DNA of 64,000 nt from Avena insularis (Eukaryota; Streptophyta; Magnoliopsida; Poales; Poaceae). Positions 21,540-32,805 of this stretch are shown here, one piece after another. The position numbers were made by a program, and so were the translations under genes. The DNA lies in contig CM042694.1 of NCBI GenBank assembly GCA_023614405.1, positions 131,383,711 to 131,447,710 of the forward strand. The letters run 5' to 3'. How positions within the stretch are numbered: position 1 is the stretch's first letter; each line of letters starts with the position of its first letter. Below the pieces are notes generated by a model, which had not been told where the DNA came from, made no database searches, and was given only the letters and a program-made list of their open reading frames with translations.

Positions 21540-21650
21540 CGACTTCTTTTGTTGCATGAATGTAATCGCCCTGTTGTTTTCGGCGTTGCTTGTGTTGGAA
21601 CTCTCATGTCGTCTTCTTCAGAGTTTGTGTCTCCTTTGGTTGGCAGTGGT

Positions 21651-23695
21651 TGAAGGAGATATGTCCTAGAGGCAAATAAGAAATAGATTTTTATTGTCAT
21701 ATCTCAATTAGTTTATAATAGTATCATATTGTGCTATAACTGTGTCAAGTAAAAACATTGGTACATATGTGGTATGAAACAACCAAGTCCCTAGTAGCCT
21801 CTATTCATACTAGTTCGTTGGTCACGAAGATGATCTGGGTTTCAAGGTCATGTGCATTTATGCCGACTGACAACGAGATCATGTCATTGAAGAATGATGT
21901 GGTTGGACATTCCTCGAAGGATTGCAACACGATCAAGTCATATAGTTCATTGTTGCAACAACTATACCTAGACTCCTTCTCCTTAAACCGTGAGCTCATA
22001 TTACTCACTGTTTCCCTAGACTGCTTTGACTGCATCAAACGTCATCTGGTAATGCGGTGACTATAAAGGTGTATGTTGGATATTCCGAAGGAACAATAGA
22101 TGACATGTGACTGCAAGACCGGGATTTGTTCACCCACATGACGGGTAAAGATGCATACGGCCGACTTGGTGAGATTACATCTATAAATGTTGCAACATGT
22201 GACTAGGTCACGGGGATGTAATATCACGGTAACAAGAAAACGTATGGGATACCAATGATCGGATCTCGGACAAGTTGTATCGAGAAACAAAAGGAAGAGG
22301 ATGCTACATTTAGACGGTTCAAACGACATTGTCATCAGGAATGCATAGGGGTCACATGGATATCCCTGGTCCCTCTGTTGATCATTGATACAGATCATGT
22401 CTAGAGCATTCTCGAGCCGTGAGAGAATACACTTAAGGGTACGATGAGAGCGATCATTCGTAAGACGGAATCATAGTAGAGAAAGAGAGAAAGCCAGAAT
22501 CGTTCTGCGGAGAGATCCAAAATTGTTCGGAGAAAGAATAAAGGAAAAGCCTCGAAAGTGTTTTCGGATAAATGGGAATTTAAATATATATTTATTATAT
22601 GTTAATTGTGAATTAATATATTATAAATAATATTTAGATTAAGATTTATAAAGTCAACTTTTATATTAGGCTAAATCCCGGAGGAAAATAGTCTAGAATA
22701 AAAGCTACAGAATAAATAAAGAGAAAAAGAAAAGAAACAGCCCACGTGAGCGGTTTTTATTAACCGCCGCACGGGGGGCGATCCGCAGCTAACAGCCGCC
22801 ACTAGGGCCTGCTCGACCTGGCCCACGTGGGCGCCAGGGAGCTGGGCCGCCGGGGCAGGCCGACCCACCCGGTCGAGGCGGACAGTGAGGCGGAGGTCTT
22901 TGGGCCGGGGAAAGCCGCCCACCCGGGTTTCCTTGCCAGCCATGTGAGGTGAGGCTGAGGTGGTAGGCCACGCTGTGGCCCACCCGGCCAGCGCCTGCTG
23001 TTCCCTTTTTCTTTTATCTGTTTATTTTCTGTTTGCCTATTGGGCTAAGTAGAAACAACTCATTTGGCAGTCCGAATTTCTGCTGACTTTTTCGTTTAGT
23101 ATTAGTTCCACATGGCTTAGCCTTTGAGAAAGTTACACCCCCTTAGCCTATATAAAGGGATGCCCATGGGTGGAATTAAAACACACCAAATACACAACTT
23201 GAGAAGTCCTTTGGTTGACTTTCTCCCTCCCCCTCTCTACACCTTGTGACCATGGCCCCAAGTCTGGGCTGTGCGATCGAGGCACATCTGCAGTACGCCA
23301 TTGCGCTGCAGGGATTCCTAACCGGATATCAACTTCCGCACTCCCGGCGGGATCGGGGAGCCGGAGGTCTCATCGTGCACCGGATGTATACGAAGACACG
23401 AGGCGCAACACTTGGGGCGCTAGAATGTCGTGAGCCGGAGCCGTTGCACAATAAAGATGATGAAGATCAAGAAGGAGCAAGGGGTGACCTGCGAGGAGCT
23501 TCGCGACCTTGAGGTCGGCTTCGAGTACGACTACATCAACCACGTTCCCTGCGAAACGTTAACCGCGTACAGATTACAAGGGTATGTACTCTCTACGCAT
23601 CGGCTGTTACTACATTACTATATAGATAGATCCTAGGCTAAGTTTCTGGGGTTCCGTCGTAGGATTTTTTTTGTTTTCTGCACCGATCCCCAACA
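21651..23695 (+). repeat. 5' LTR of element B
   Basis: This LTR is 2045 bp with a TATA box (TATATAAAGG) at 23149-23158. A GC-rich block at about 22745-22990 differs from the 3' copy by many indels, while the flanking parts are nearly identical. The 3' end (CCCCAACA) is followed by the primer binding site at 23697-23709. Confidence 0.9.
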
Positions 23696-24694
23696 GTGAT
23701 ATCAGAGCCGATTTATGCGTAGGAGTGTTGTACGACCAGTACGCACAAGTATTGTGCGGGCATTGATCCTTTAGTTGTTACCCTCTAACGTGTACCTTTT
23801 TATATCGTAGTATTGTTTGATGAAGCGGCCCGGACCGACCTTACGCGTATTCATACGCGAGACTGGTTCCACGCTCAACATACAGCTTGTACCGTACAAG
23901 TGGCTAGCGGGTGTCTGTCTCTCATTCGATAGTTGATATAGCATTTACAACGGAGGGCCCTGAAAGGGGTGTAATAGAGACAACTGTCGGATCCATGTTG
24001 TGGTTGAAAAGTTCGTAGTTTAGAAACGGTTCTAGTGCGAAAGCCCTAACAACCACGTAAAACTTGCAATAGATAAAGTAGAGGCGTCTAACTTTATTTT
24101 GCAGGGGGCATGTGATTATGATATGGCATTGGTCGTTAAGAAGGTAAAGTAGTTTACTTTTTTGTTGCTAAGTAGTATAGTAATAGTCATCGTTCCGATG
24201 AACGACCTGGTGGCGGCGTCGTGGACTTGACGTCAAACCAAGGGCAAGATGGAGATCATGCCGGAGCGCTCGATGGAGATCAAGGCGCAAGAAATACCAT
24301 ATCATATCACATTATACATATGATGTTGATATCAGTTTTTATATCTTATTGTGTGCTAGTATTTAGATAATCAACGGTAGCAAATAAGATAATCCCTATT
24401 AAATTCTAATGTTTCGTGTTCCCTTTGTGTGTGCACCACCAAGAAAGTTCTTCGGTATGAGGCCGGCCATGATGATCGGGGGTCAGATATATCTACGTTC
24501 GCATACAGTGGGTGTAAGCCATGTTGCACAGCAAATACACACAAGTTAGATTTGGCGAGCCTAGCATGTACAGACATGTCCTCGGAACACAAGAGATCGA
24601 AAGATCGAGCATGGGTCACATGGATGATGTGATTGGCATTAGTGAATGTCTACCTTTGATACTGCACTGATGGCCGTGATGATCGGGGGAGGTG
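23696..24694 (+). pseudogene. Left interior of element B (leader and start of dead gag)
   Basis: The stretch holds the primer binding site and a non-coding leader that matches the leader of element A in order (GATGAAGCGGCCC, then ACAAGTGGCTAGCGGGTG, then AGGCGTCTAACTTTATTTTGC). No gag ORF is open. The reading is cut at 24694 by the target site of element C. Confidence 0.7.
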
Positions 24695-24699
24695 CAGAG

Positions 24700-25914
24700 T
24701 GAAAGAATATTTCATGTTTTCCTATGTTTTGCGTGTTAGATAACAATACTATGGAGACTTTTCATGTGTGCTAAGTGTGCAGGAAGTTTTGTGTCCAGTC
24801 GGATTTTCTCCCAGAAAATCCGAACTGGGGCGGTTTTTCCTCCCCAGGCCGGATAATCCGGGTGTCGCATGGGCCGGATAATCTGGCCCCCAATTTTCGA
24901 TCAACAGGAGCCAAGGCGCGTCACTCGGTATCCGGTCGGATTTTCTCCCGAAAAATCTAAACTGGGGCGGCTTTTCTTCCCCAGACCGGGTAATCCGGCC
25001 TTCACATAGGACCGGAGAATCCGGCCCCCAGAAGTTGATCAAGGGCAAGCTCGGCGCGGTACTCAGAGAGGGGGCGGATTATCTGCCGGATATTTCGAGT
25101 CTAGGGCGGTGTTTTCCCCAGGTCGGATAATCCGGCCCTCACTTGGGCCGGATAATCCGGCCCCCAAAGTGTGCAACGGCTGGTTTTTGGAAGGGGGTAT
25201 AAGTACCCCTTCTTCCCCAACATTCAGAACTCTTGATTCATTCGAAATTGACCAGACTTTGTGCAAGAGCTCTCATTCTCGATCTCCCACTTCAACCACC
25301 CGAAGGTCTTGATCTTTGGTGGAATTGAAGGAGGAGAAGTTCATCATCAACATCAAGAATCAAGCGCTTCAACTCCTCTCCATTCACTTGGAGAAATCCT
25401 TGATCTAGTATTCTTGTCAATACCTAGATCTTATTATTGTATTTGACAACTTTGTTCTTGTGGCAGCTTGTTGTCATTTCGGGAGCCTCCAAGTTGTTGT
25501 GGAGTTGTTGCCCCGCTAGTTGTGTAAAGGCGCCGGTGCCCGCCTCGAAGGGTACCTATAGTGGAAGGTGGATCAGGCCTGTTATGGCAAGATCCATCGG
25601 AGAACAGGGTGAGGCCTTTTGTGGCGTGGTGGTCTTAGTACCGCCCACCCCTCCAACGCAGACATACTTCCCTTAACAAGGAAGGAACTGTGGTCAAACA
25701 AATCCTGTGTCTCCGCGTGCTTCACTTCGGTTCACTCGTTCCTCTTCCACTCGCTCTTTACTCGCTAGTAGATAGGTTTGCATATAGGGAAATTCCACCC
25801 ATTAGTTTATCTAGAGATTTTACCTTTGTGCTAAGCCTAAAATTGAAAAAGAATTTAAAATTGGTGTAGAACCTATTCACCCCCCTCCTCTAGGTGCCCA
25901 TACGATCCATTTCA
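24700..25914 (+). repeat. 5' LTR of element C
   Basis: This LTR starts TGAAAGAATATTTCATG and ends GATCCATTTCA. A TATA-like box (TATAAG) is at 25198-25203. Upstream of it six copies of a 13-bp palindrome, perfect or with one mismatch, lie at 24849, 24874, 24986, 25012, 25123 and 25148. A larger hairpin (CGGATTTTC...GAAAATCCG) is at 24800-24822. It lacks about 70 bp present near the start of the 3' LTR. Confidence 0.93.
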
Positions 25915-25915
25915 A

Positions 25916-25931
25916 TTGGTATCATAGCCCC
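25916..25931 (+). other. Primer binding site of element C
   Basis: The sequence TTGGTATCATAGCCCC lies one base after the 5' LTR. It differs by one base from the plant initiator tRNA-Met complement TGGTATCAGAGCCC used by Copia elements. Confidence 0.85.
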
Positions 25932-25966
25932 AACTCTTAATTCGGGCTTAACCGCCTAAGAGTAGT

Positions 25967-28330
25967 ATGGGTACCAAGGATGATGGAAATGAGGTTGTGG
26001 ATAAGGTCACAATGGATGATCTCAAGTCGTTGGAAACAACCTTGTTGAAATCCTTTGAGGCCAAGATGGAGGAGATGAATCAAATGATTGCTCGCCTTAC
26101 ATCATCCATAGCCCCATCTCCATCCTCCTCTGAGGCTCCCACACCATCATCTAAGGAAAAGGGTAACACCGGATCCAAGGATGATGATGTGGAAGGTGAA
26201 AAACTAAATGGCTCCACCTCCAAAAAGGGAAGTGGTAAGGAGGAATATAGTGAGGTTCGTCACGTATATTCCCCCGACCCACCTATCCCTCATCCTCATA
26301 TAAACAATAGGGGTGATCCACCCAAGCTCACTGCATCCTCTTTTAACCAATGGCAATTTCTAATGAAATCTCATGTTTGCAGCTCCTCTATTGAATTGTG
26401 GAGGATTATTGAAGAAGGTCTTCATATTGGAGATCAAACCAATCTAACAAGAAGGGAAGTTGTGGATAGCCAGTTGAATGCCACCGCTCTCCACATGATA
26501 CAGCTGGGTGTGGGTCCCAAGGACATGCCACACATTGAACATCTCAACACAGCTAAAGAGGCGTGGGATGCTCTTACGGACCTTTTCGTTGGAAATGAAA
26601 GCATGAGAAGAAACAGGTATGATGCCCTTAGTAATGAAGCTGAGGGATTCTACATGTTGGATGGTGAAAACCATGAGGACATGTATAGAAGACTCAAGGG
26701 CATCGCAACAACATTTCGGAAGCATGGGGCCACTCACATTGATGATGCATGGATAAAAAGAAAATATGTGAGTGCCTTAATGCCTTTCGAACCAACGGAT
26801 TTGAAGAGCTTGCAAGGTAGACACAATTATCATCAAATGACATCCAATGAAGTCATGCAAGAAATGGCGTCATTCAAAGTGGCGGCAAAGAATGCTGAAG
26901 ATGCCCATGCTAGGGCCATTGGAATGCAAAAGGGTGTCAATGTGGCTCTCAAAGCCAATGTTGTTGAGCAAGAGGAAGATGAAGGAGCTTTCGAAGGGGT
27001 ATCCATGGACTGCCCCGATGAGGTCAAACGTGCTCATGGTGAGTACATGGCATTCTATGCAAGGAACTTTTGGAAGGACCCTGCCAAAGCCAAGTCTGAA
27101 CTTGAGCGCAAGAACGGGTCAAATGGAAGAAGAGAAAGTGGCCCAAGATTGAGAACTTGCTTCAACTGTGGAGATAGACTGCACTTTGTAGCCGAGTGTC
27201 CTTATCAAAATAGAGAAGACAATGGTGGCAGGCTCATTCTTAAAGAGAAATCCAAAGCTCCTAAGAAGAAGCCGTTTGTTAAGAAGAATGGCCCTTTCAA
27301 GAAGCAACCCAAGATTGTTCTTGTAGCTCAAGAGGAATACTCCTCCGCAAGTGAAGATGAAGAGGATGATGATAGTTCTCACGAAGTGGCTGCTATAGCC
27401 ACCACATTGACTCCCTCCTCTCTCTTCGACTCACCGAACGAGAACGCCATCAACAACAACGCCACTTGTCTAATGGCAAGGGGATCCGAGGTATCAACTT
27501 CTAGCTCTTCATTTTCTAAGACTAACATAATTTTGGATATGGATGATCATGACAGTCTTGAAATGAAAGGAGAAGTTATTGCCTTGGATACTTTTTTCAC
27601 TAACCTACAAGGTGAGCACAAACTTAATTTTGATGTTCTTATGAGTCAACTTGCTCAAGCCGAAGATCTCCTTGAAGAAAAGGGCAGAATTGAAAGAGAA
27701 GATGCCTTGGAGATAGCTTCTTTGAAGAATGCCTTGGAAGAGGAAGCTCGAGCATCTTTGGAAGAAAGACTCGAATCCCTTGAGGAGTCACAAGAAGAAG
27801 CTGTAGCTCAGCTCATTAAAGAACATGACCATGCTCTTGCCAAGGTAAAGAAACTAAAGAAAGAAAATATTGACTTTGGGGCTGTTCATGCTAGACATTT
27901 GGAGAAGTTTGATAATCTTGAAAGTGCTCACAAGGCATTTAAGAGTGATCATTCTACTCTAAATGAGTCTCATGACCAGCTCCAAACTCAATTGAAACGG
28001 TATGATGTGCCAAGTACCTCCACTTCATCCTTTGGAAAAGAAGACCTTGCAAAAAGTTCTCAAAACAAAGGTAAAGGAGTAATTGATGAGATACTAAGCA
28101 GGCAAAGGACAAACAATAGTAAAGAAGGTCTTGGTTACATACCCAAGATAAAGAGCAAGAAAAACAAGAAGAAGAAGAAGAAGAAGAAGAACAAGGCTGC
28201 TCAATCAAAGACTAGCAACATTACCAATGACAAGACTAATTATGATGGTTTTGCAGGGATCAAGAATCCTAACTTTGAACTATATTGTGATCATTATGGT
28301 GATGTTTATGCTTGTTATGTAGGGCCTTAG
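25967..28330 (+). CDS. Gag polyprotein of element C (787 aa)
   Basis: The ORF starts at the first ATG after the leader. Residues about 110-320 form a UBN2-type Copia gag domain (SFNQWQFLMKSHV, later AKEAWDALTDLF). A CCHC zinc knuckle (CFNCGDRLHFVAEC) lies at about residue 398-411. Residues about 540-690 are rich in Glu, Leu and Lys with heptad spacing, a probable coiled coil. A Lys-rich tail of more than ten Lys follows near residue 730. Gag builds the cytoplasmic particle that holds the element RNA. The frame is open across the whole gag. It ends at a TAG at 28328 inside what looks like the usual gag-protease spacer, since about 31 more codons of SIRE-type spacer (WVPK motifs) follow in the same frame before a TAA. 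Confidence 0.9.
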   Translation: MGTKDDGNEVVDKVTMDDLKSLETTLLKSFEAKMEEMNQMIARLTSSIAPSPSSSEAPTPSSKEKGNTGSKDDDVEGEKLNGSTSKKGSGKEEYSEVRHVYSPDPPIPHPHINNRGDPPKLTASSFNQWQFLMKSHVCSSSIELWRIIEEGLHIGDQTNLTRREVVDSQLNATALHMIQLGVGPKDMPHIEHLNTAKEAWDALTDLFVGNESMRRNRYDALSNEAEGFYMLDGENHEDMYRRLKGIATTFRKHGATHIDDAWIKRKYVSALMPFEPTDLKSLQGRHNYHQMTSNEVMQEMASFKVAAKNAEDAHARAIGMQKGVNVALKANVVEQEEDEGAFEGVSMDCPDEVKRAHGEYMAFYARNFWKDPAKAKSELERKNGSNGRRESGPRLRTCFNCGDRLHFVAECPYQNREDNGGRLILKEKSKAPKKKPFVKKNGPFKKQPKIVLVAQEEYSSASEDEEDDDSSHEVAAIATTLTPSSLFDSPNENAINNNATCLMARGSEVSTSSSSFSKTNIILDMDDHDSLEMKGEVIALDTFFTNLQGEHKLNFDVLMSQLAQAEDLLEEKGRIEREDALEIASLKNALEEEARASLEERLESLEESQEEAVAQLIKEHDHALAKVKKLKKENIDFGAVHARHLEKFDNLESAHKAFKSDHSTLNESHDQLQTQLKRYDVPSTSTSSFGKEDLAKSSQNKGKGVIDEILSRQRTNNSKEGLGYIPKIKSKKNKKKKKKKKNKAAQSKTSNITNDKTNYDGFAGIKNPNFELYCDHYGDVYACYVGP

Positions 28331-28437
28331 GATTGTTACATTCCTTGGTATATTTGGGTTCCCAAGACCCTTGTTACTAACATGAGAGGACCCATTGAAA
28401 AATGGGTACCTAAAACCAAGAAGTAATTTTCTTGTAG

Positions 28438-29394
28438 AGCTATGCTTCCGGTGGTTCTAAATGGGTACTCGATAGCGGTTGCACGAGTCATATGACTGGA
28501 AGCAAGGAGATCATCACGAAGATGCGGCCAAACCTTGATCACATTACCGTCTCCTATGGTGACAAGTCAAAATCTGAGGTACTGGGTCTCGGCAAAGTTG
28601 TGGTGGCTCACGATATCTCTCTCGTGGACGTCATGCTTGTTGAGACCCTCGGGTATAACTTACTTTCAGTTCGTGCCCTTGGTAAGATGGCCTTTGTAGT
28701 TTACATTGATGCTGATTTGGTGGTACTCTTGTGGAGCAAGTCTCTTAAAGTCGCTTTCGTGGGATATGTCGAAAACGACCTGTATGTGGTGGACTTTTCG
28801 GGGAAAACCACTACAGGCCCGATGTGTCTCTTCGGAAAGGCTGACGCGGGTTGGCTATGGCATCACCGACTAGCCCACGTCAATATGAGAACTTTGCAAA
28901 GTCTCCACAAGGGTGGCCACATTCTTGGACTAAAAGAAAATGTCTCTTTTGCCAAAGATCGTGTTTGCAGGGCGTGTGTTGAAGGGAAAATGCATGATTC
29001 ACCTCATCGAAGGAAAACCATTATCTCTTCAAAAAGGATTTTGGAGCTCCTCCATGTGGACCTCTTCGGACCTCCATATCATGCAAGCCTAGGTGGGAAG
29101 AAGTATTGTCTAGTGATTGTTGATGATTACTCAATATACACTTGGGCTTATTTCTTCAAGTTGAAGAGTGAAACTCAACAAACTGTCATCGACTTCGCCA
29201 ACGAGGTTCAACGTCAACACAACATCCCCATTTTGGCTATAAGGAGTGATAACGGCTCGGAGTTCAAGAACTACACCTTAAATGAGTTCCTAAGTGAAGA
29301 GGGGATAAGACATCAATATTCCGCTGCGTACACCCCTCAACATAATGGTGTAGCCGAGAGGAAGAATCGAACTCTAATGGACATGGCAAGATAA
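28438..29394 (+). CDS. Protease and integrase part of element C pol
   Basis: The open frame runs on from a TAG at 28435 and is shifted relative to gag. The protease motif WVLDSGCTSHMTG has its catalytic Asp at 28471. The integrase begins with a zinc-binding HHCC region (WHHRLAHVN, then CRACVEGK) near 28855-28995. The catalytic triad follows: Asp in LLHVDLFGP near 29055, Asp in IRSDNGSEF near 29248 and Glu in GVAERKNRTL near 29350. The protease cuts the polyprotein and the integrase inserts cDNA. A TAA at 29392-29394 interrupts the frame right after MDMAR, and homology continues in the same frame in the next ORF. No start codon of its own is needed, as it is part of a polyprotein. Confidence 0.9.
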   Translation, partial: SYASGGSKWVLDSGCTSHMTGSKEIITKMRPNLDHITVSYGDKSKSEVLGLGKVVVAHDISLVDVMLVETLGYNLLSVRALGKMAFVVYIDADLVVLLWSKSLKVAFVGYVENDLYVVDFSGKTTTGPMCLFGKADAGWLWHHRLAHVNMRTLQSLHKGGHILGLKENVSFAKDRVCRACVEGKMHDSPHRRKTIISSKRILELLHVDLFGPPYHASLGGKKYCLVIVDDYSIYTWAYFFKLKSETQQTVIDFANEVQRQHNIPILAIRSDNGSEFKNYTLNEFLSEEGIRHQYSAAYTPQHNGVAERKNRTLMDMAR

Positions 29395-31392
29395 ATGTTA
29401 GCCAAATTCAAATCTCCATATAACTTCTGGGCTGAAGCAATCTCTACTGCTTGTCATTCATCCAACCGTTTATACCTCCGCAAGATTTTGGATAAGACTC
29501 TGTATGAAATACTTACCGGTAACAAGCCAAACATCTCATACTTTCGGGTATTCGGGTGTAAGTGTTTCTTTCTTATTAAAGGAGTTTGTTTATCTAAGTT
29601 TGAATCTAAGGCTCTAGAAGGTATTTTTGTTGGTTATGGTGCCGAATCCCACACTTATAGAGTCTACAATAAGCTCTTCGGAACTGTTGTAGAATCTTGT
29701 AGTGTGGTGTTCGAGGAAAATGACGGTTCCCGTGCGGAGCAAGTTGGTGTTTGTGATGCAGATGTTGAAATACCCCAAGATGCCATAAGAAGAATGGGCG
29801 TGGGATTCTTCCACCCCATTGAGGAACCCCTTGTGGCGGACCGGGAAGGACAGTGCTCTACTCATACAGAGCCCTCATCTACACATACGCAACATGCTCC
29901 AACCATGGGAGCAACTTCTACACCATCTCCATCAACTGCTGAAGGTCAAGATGCTCCAGAAAGCTCCAGGCCGGATTTTCCGGTTGACACCGGATTATCC
30001 GTCCACCCCGCTCCAGCTGACCTTGCTGCTCCTGGTGGTGAAGATATCAACGCAAGCTCCAGGCCGGATTTTCCAGCTGACCCTGGATTATCCGGCTCCT
30101 CGCCAGTTCAAGCAAGTCCCAGGCTTCCTGATGAAGCTGCTGCAAGTACTCCCAGGCCGGATTATCCGGCCTCTTCATCAACCGGATTATCTGGCCCTGA
30201 CTCTCCAGTTCTGCAGCCTCCTGTCATGGCTACGGATTCACCTCAAGGGCATGCGTCTCCACCACCGCCATCGATGTTCCAATTCATCGATCAAGGCGGA
30301 GAAAATGCTTCCAATGAAGACTCAAGTGATGAATCTCCTCCACCAAGAGACAACAAACTTATTGAACTTCGTCGCAAGGCTCGGGCTGATCGTAACCTTG
30401 AGTTGAGGGGTCACACTCTCGACAAGGTTGTTGGTGACCTTCGACGAAGGGTTTCTACAAGAAGAGAATTGGCCAGTTTTTGTGAGCATCAAGCTCATAT
30501 CTCCATGGTGGAACCTAAGAAGGTCTTTGAAGCTCTTGAAGACCCAGACTGGGTTGTTGCTATGCATGAAGAATTGAATAATTTCGAGTGCAACAAAGTC
30601 TGGAAACTAGTGGAGAAACCCAAAGAGTGCCGCAATGTTATCGGCACCAAGTGGATTTTCAAGAACAAGCAAGATGAGAATGGCATTGTTGTGAGGAACA
30701 AGGCAAGACTTATGGTACAAGGGTACTCCCAAGTTGAGGGCACCGACTTCCGTGAGACCTATGCTCTTGTGGCTCGCCTTGAGTCCATCCGTATCCTACT
30801 TGCTTTTGCTGCTCATAACAATTTTAAGTTGCAACAAATGGACGTCAAGAGTGCCTTCCTTAACGGTCCTCTACATGAGTTGGTATACGTAAAGCAACCC
30901 CCGGGGTTTGAGGATCCTAACTTCCCGAACCATGTCTACAAACTCGATAAGGCACTCTATGGCCTTAAACAAGCCCCACGTGCCTGGTATGAGCACCTTA
31001 AAGAGCTTTTGTTAGATCGTGGCTTCGAAGTTGGGCAAATCGACCCCACTCTTTTTACTAAGAAGGTTAAGGGGGAGCTCTTTGTATGCCAACTATATGT
31101 AGACGATATCATCTTTGGTTCTACTAACAAAGCTTTTAACGATGAATTTTCAAAGCTTATGACTGACAGGTTCGAGATGTCTATGATGGGGGAATTACGG
31201 TTCTTTCTTGGATTCGAGATCAAGCAACTTAGAGAAGGAACCTTTATTAATCAAGAAAAGTACATCCAAGACATGCTCAAGAGATTCAAGATGACGGATA
31301 TAAATGGTGTTGCCACTCCAATGCAAACAAAGTGTCATCTTGAACTTAACCCTCATGGTAAAGATGTGGACCAAAAGGTATACCGTCCATGA
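29395..31392 (+). CDS. Integrase C-terminus, linker and reverse transcriptase of element C pol
   Basis: This is the same frame as the preceding part, separated only by the TAA at 29392. It starts with the integrase tail (FWAEAISTACHSSNRLYLRK). A Pro/Ser-rich linker of about 200 residues follows, in which RPDYPA, RPDFPA and TGLSG repeats are encoded by palindromic DNA. The reverse transcriptase then runs from WKLVEKP to the end, with DVKSAFLNG, ALYGLKQAPRAWYE and the catalytic LYVDDIIFGS at about 31093-31122. It copies element RNA into DNA. The frame ends at 31390-31392 through a 1-bp shift just before the RNase H part. Confidence 0.92.
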   Translation: MLAKFKSPYNFWAEAISTACHSSNRLYLRKILDKTLYEILTGNKPNISYFRVFGCKCFFLIKGVCLSKFESKALEGIFVGYGAESHTYRVYNKLFGTVVESCSVVFEENDGSRAEQVGVCDADVEIPQDAIRRMGVGFFHPIEEPLVADREGQCSTHTEPSSTHTQHAPTMGATSTPSPSTAEGQDAPESSRPDFPVDTGLSVHPAPADLAAPGGEDINASSRPDFPADPGLSGSSPVQASPRLPDEAAASTPRPDYPASSSTGLSGPDSPVLQPPVMATDSPQGHASPPPPSMFQFIDQGGENASNEDSSDESPPPRDNKLIELRRKARADRNLELRGHTLDKVVGDLRRRVSTRRELASFCEHQAHISMVEPKKVFEALEDPDWVVAMHEELNNFECNKVWKLVEKPKECRNVIGTKWIFKNKQDENGIVVRNKARLMVQGYSQVEGTDFRETYALVARLESIRILLAFAAHNNFKLQQMDVKSAFLNGPLHELVYVKQPPGFEDPNFPNHVYKLDKALYGLKQAPRAWYEHLKELLLDRGFEVGQIDPTLFTKKVKGELFVCQLYVDDIIFGSTNKAFNDEFSKLMTDRFEMSMMGELRFFLGFEIKQLREGTFINQEKYIQDMLKRFKMTDINGVATPMQTKCHLELNPHGKDVDQKVYRP

Positions 31393-32048
31393 TCGGCTCT
31401 CTTCTTTACCTCTGCGCATCTAGACCCGATATTGTGTTGAGTGTGGGAGTGTGTGCAAGGTATCAAGCAGCTCCTAAAGAAAGCCACTTAGTGGCGGTCA
31501 AGAGGATCTTTCGATATTTGGTTCATTCCCCCAACTTTGGTCTCTGGTATCCCAAGGGCTCCAATTTCTCTTTATGTGGTTATACTGACTCAGATTGGGC
31601 TGGTGATAAGGATGATCGGAAGTCCACTTCTGGAGCTTGTCAATTCTTGGGAAGATCTCTTGTTTGTTGGTCCTCCAAGAAGCAGAATTGTATATCTCTC
31701 TCCACCGCCGAAGCTGAATATGTTGCTGCTGCCAGCGCTTGTACTCAATTATTGTGGATGAGGCAAACTTTAAAGGAATACGGTGTCAATTGTGACAAAG
31801 TGCCTATTTTATATGATAATGAAAGTGCTATCAAAATTGCGTACAATCCAGTTCAGCACACAAGGACGAAGCATATTGAGATTCGGAATCATTTTATTCG
31901 TGACCATGTTGCTCGAGGTGATATTGATCTATCTTTTGTGAGCACGAAGAACCAACTGGCGGATATTTTTACAAAGCCACTTGATGAAGCAAGATTCTGC
32001 TTTTTGAGGAATGAGCTAAATATCATTGATTCCGGGAGCTTGTCTTGA
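31389..32048 (+). CDS. RNase H part of element C pol
   Basis: This frame overlaps the end of the reverse transcriptase ORF by four bases and is offset by one base, so a single-base deletion near 31385-31390 has split the polyprotein. It begins MIGSLLYLCASRPDI and carries YTDSDWAGDKDDRKSTSG, SLSTAEAEYVAAASA and LYDNESAI, the Asp, Glu and Asp motifs of Copia RNase H. It ends after the ADIFTKPL motif typical of the end of pol. RNase H removes RNA from the RNA-DNA hybrid during cDNA synthesis. Confidence 0.9.
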   Translation: MIGSLLYLCASRPDIVLSVGVCARYQAAPKESHLVAVKRIFRYLVHSPNFGLWYPKGSNFSLCGYTDSDWAGDKDDRKSTSGACQFLGRSLVCWSSKKQNCISLSTAEAEYVAAASACTQLLWMRQTLKEYGVNCDKVPILYDNESAIKIAYNPVQHTRTKHIEIRNHFIRDHVARGDIDLSFVSTKNQLADIFTKPLDEARFCFLRNELNIIDSGSLS

Positions 32049-32805
32049 TTACCCATGCACCCACTCGTACATCTCAATACTTGTTTGGTCTAGATGTGGG
32101 CATGGATATAGGGGGAGTGTGGTCCTAACCCATTGGGCTAACCCTCCCCCATAATGCCAATAGCAAGATATATCATTTCTCTTAATATCATGTTGTGATA
32201 TGTGAGCTTATTGATGAGTATTGGTCGTGAACCCAAGATATATCTTCGCGGTGTCACACCATACACTCCAACAAGGTGGCTTCGGCCACCGCCGTCTCCC
32301 TTGCGGAGAATTGGATCTTTTTGGTTGTTATTTGCTCTCTCATGTTTTTATGGGAACCACACTCAATCTTGGCTTTTATTTGATTTGGATTTTGCAATTT
32401 TGAGTGTCTAGTACCATCTCAGTTTGGCTCTCTTAATCCTAAGCCTTCCCTACCCCTAAGCCATCTATTCTTGCACACAAGTCCCTTGTACACCTTGTGG
32501 GGGTGTTGTTTGGGGATGCACGGGCCTGGTTCTGTGTATAACAGAATCCCAGAATTTAGGCTGGATAATCTGGCCCAAGTGGTGGCCGGATAATCCGGCC
32601 CTGGCGGATTTCATCTTAAAGGGCAGGGCTCGGGGGGAAGGGCTCATAACGAGCAGCACTTCTCCCCCAGCCCTCTCCTCTTCCCCAGCCGTCGCCTGCC
32701 GCCCCTCACCCTCCCCGGAGCCTCTCCGGCCACCTGATTTTCCAGGCCTCCTCGGATCTTCTTCTCCGCGCCTCCGGGTACCTTCTCCTCCGCGTTCTTC
32801 CTCCA
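32049..32805 (+). other. Spacer and leader-like region in front of the third ORF of element C
   Basis: It contains AT-rich sequence with a GGGGGAG run near 32111 and then a GC-rich part. Two copies of the element's palindrome lie at 32561 (two mismatches) and 32586 (perfect). They are followed within about 50 bp by TCTTAAAGGGCAGGGCT and a C/T-rich stretch (32650-32800) that looks like a plant 5' leader. The arrangement resembles the LTR, where palindromes also precede the TATA box. Confidence 0.5.

Noticed and set aside
23215..23636. Open frames in element B LTRs starting MTMAPSLGC or MTFSLPLST (23215-23512 and 41090-41387)
   Set aside because: They lie downstream of the LTR TATA box and are present in both LTRs, but are under 90 codons with no domain. 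I treat them as leader sequence, although a short upstream ORF role cannot be excluded.
29819..30406. 195-codon frame overlapping the pol linker of element C
   Set aside because: It is a shadow of the Pro-rich linker in another frame. Its repeats come from the palindromic DNA.
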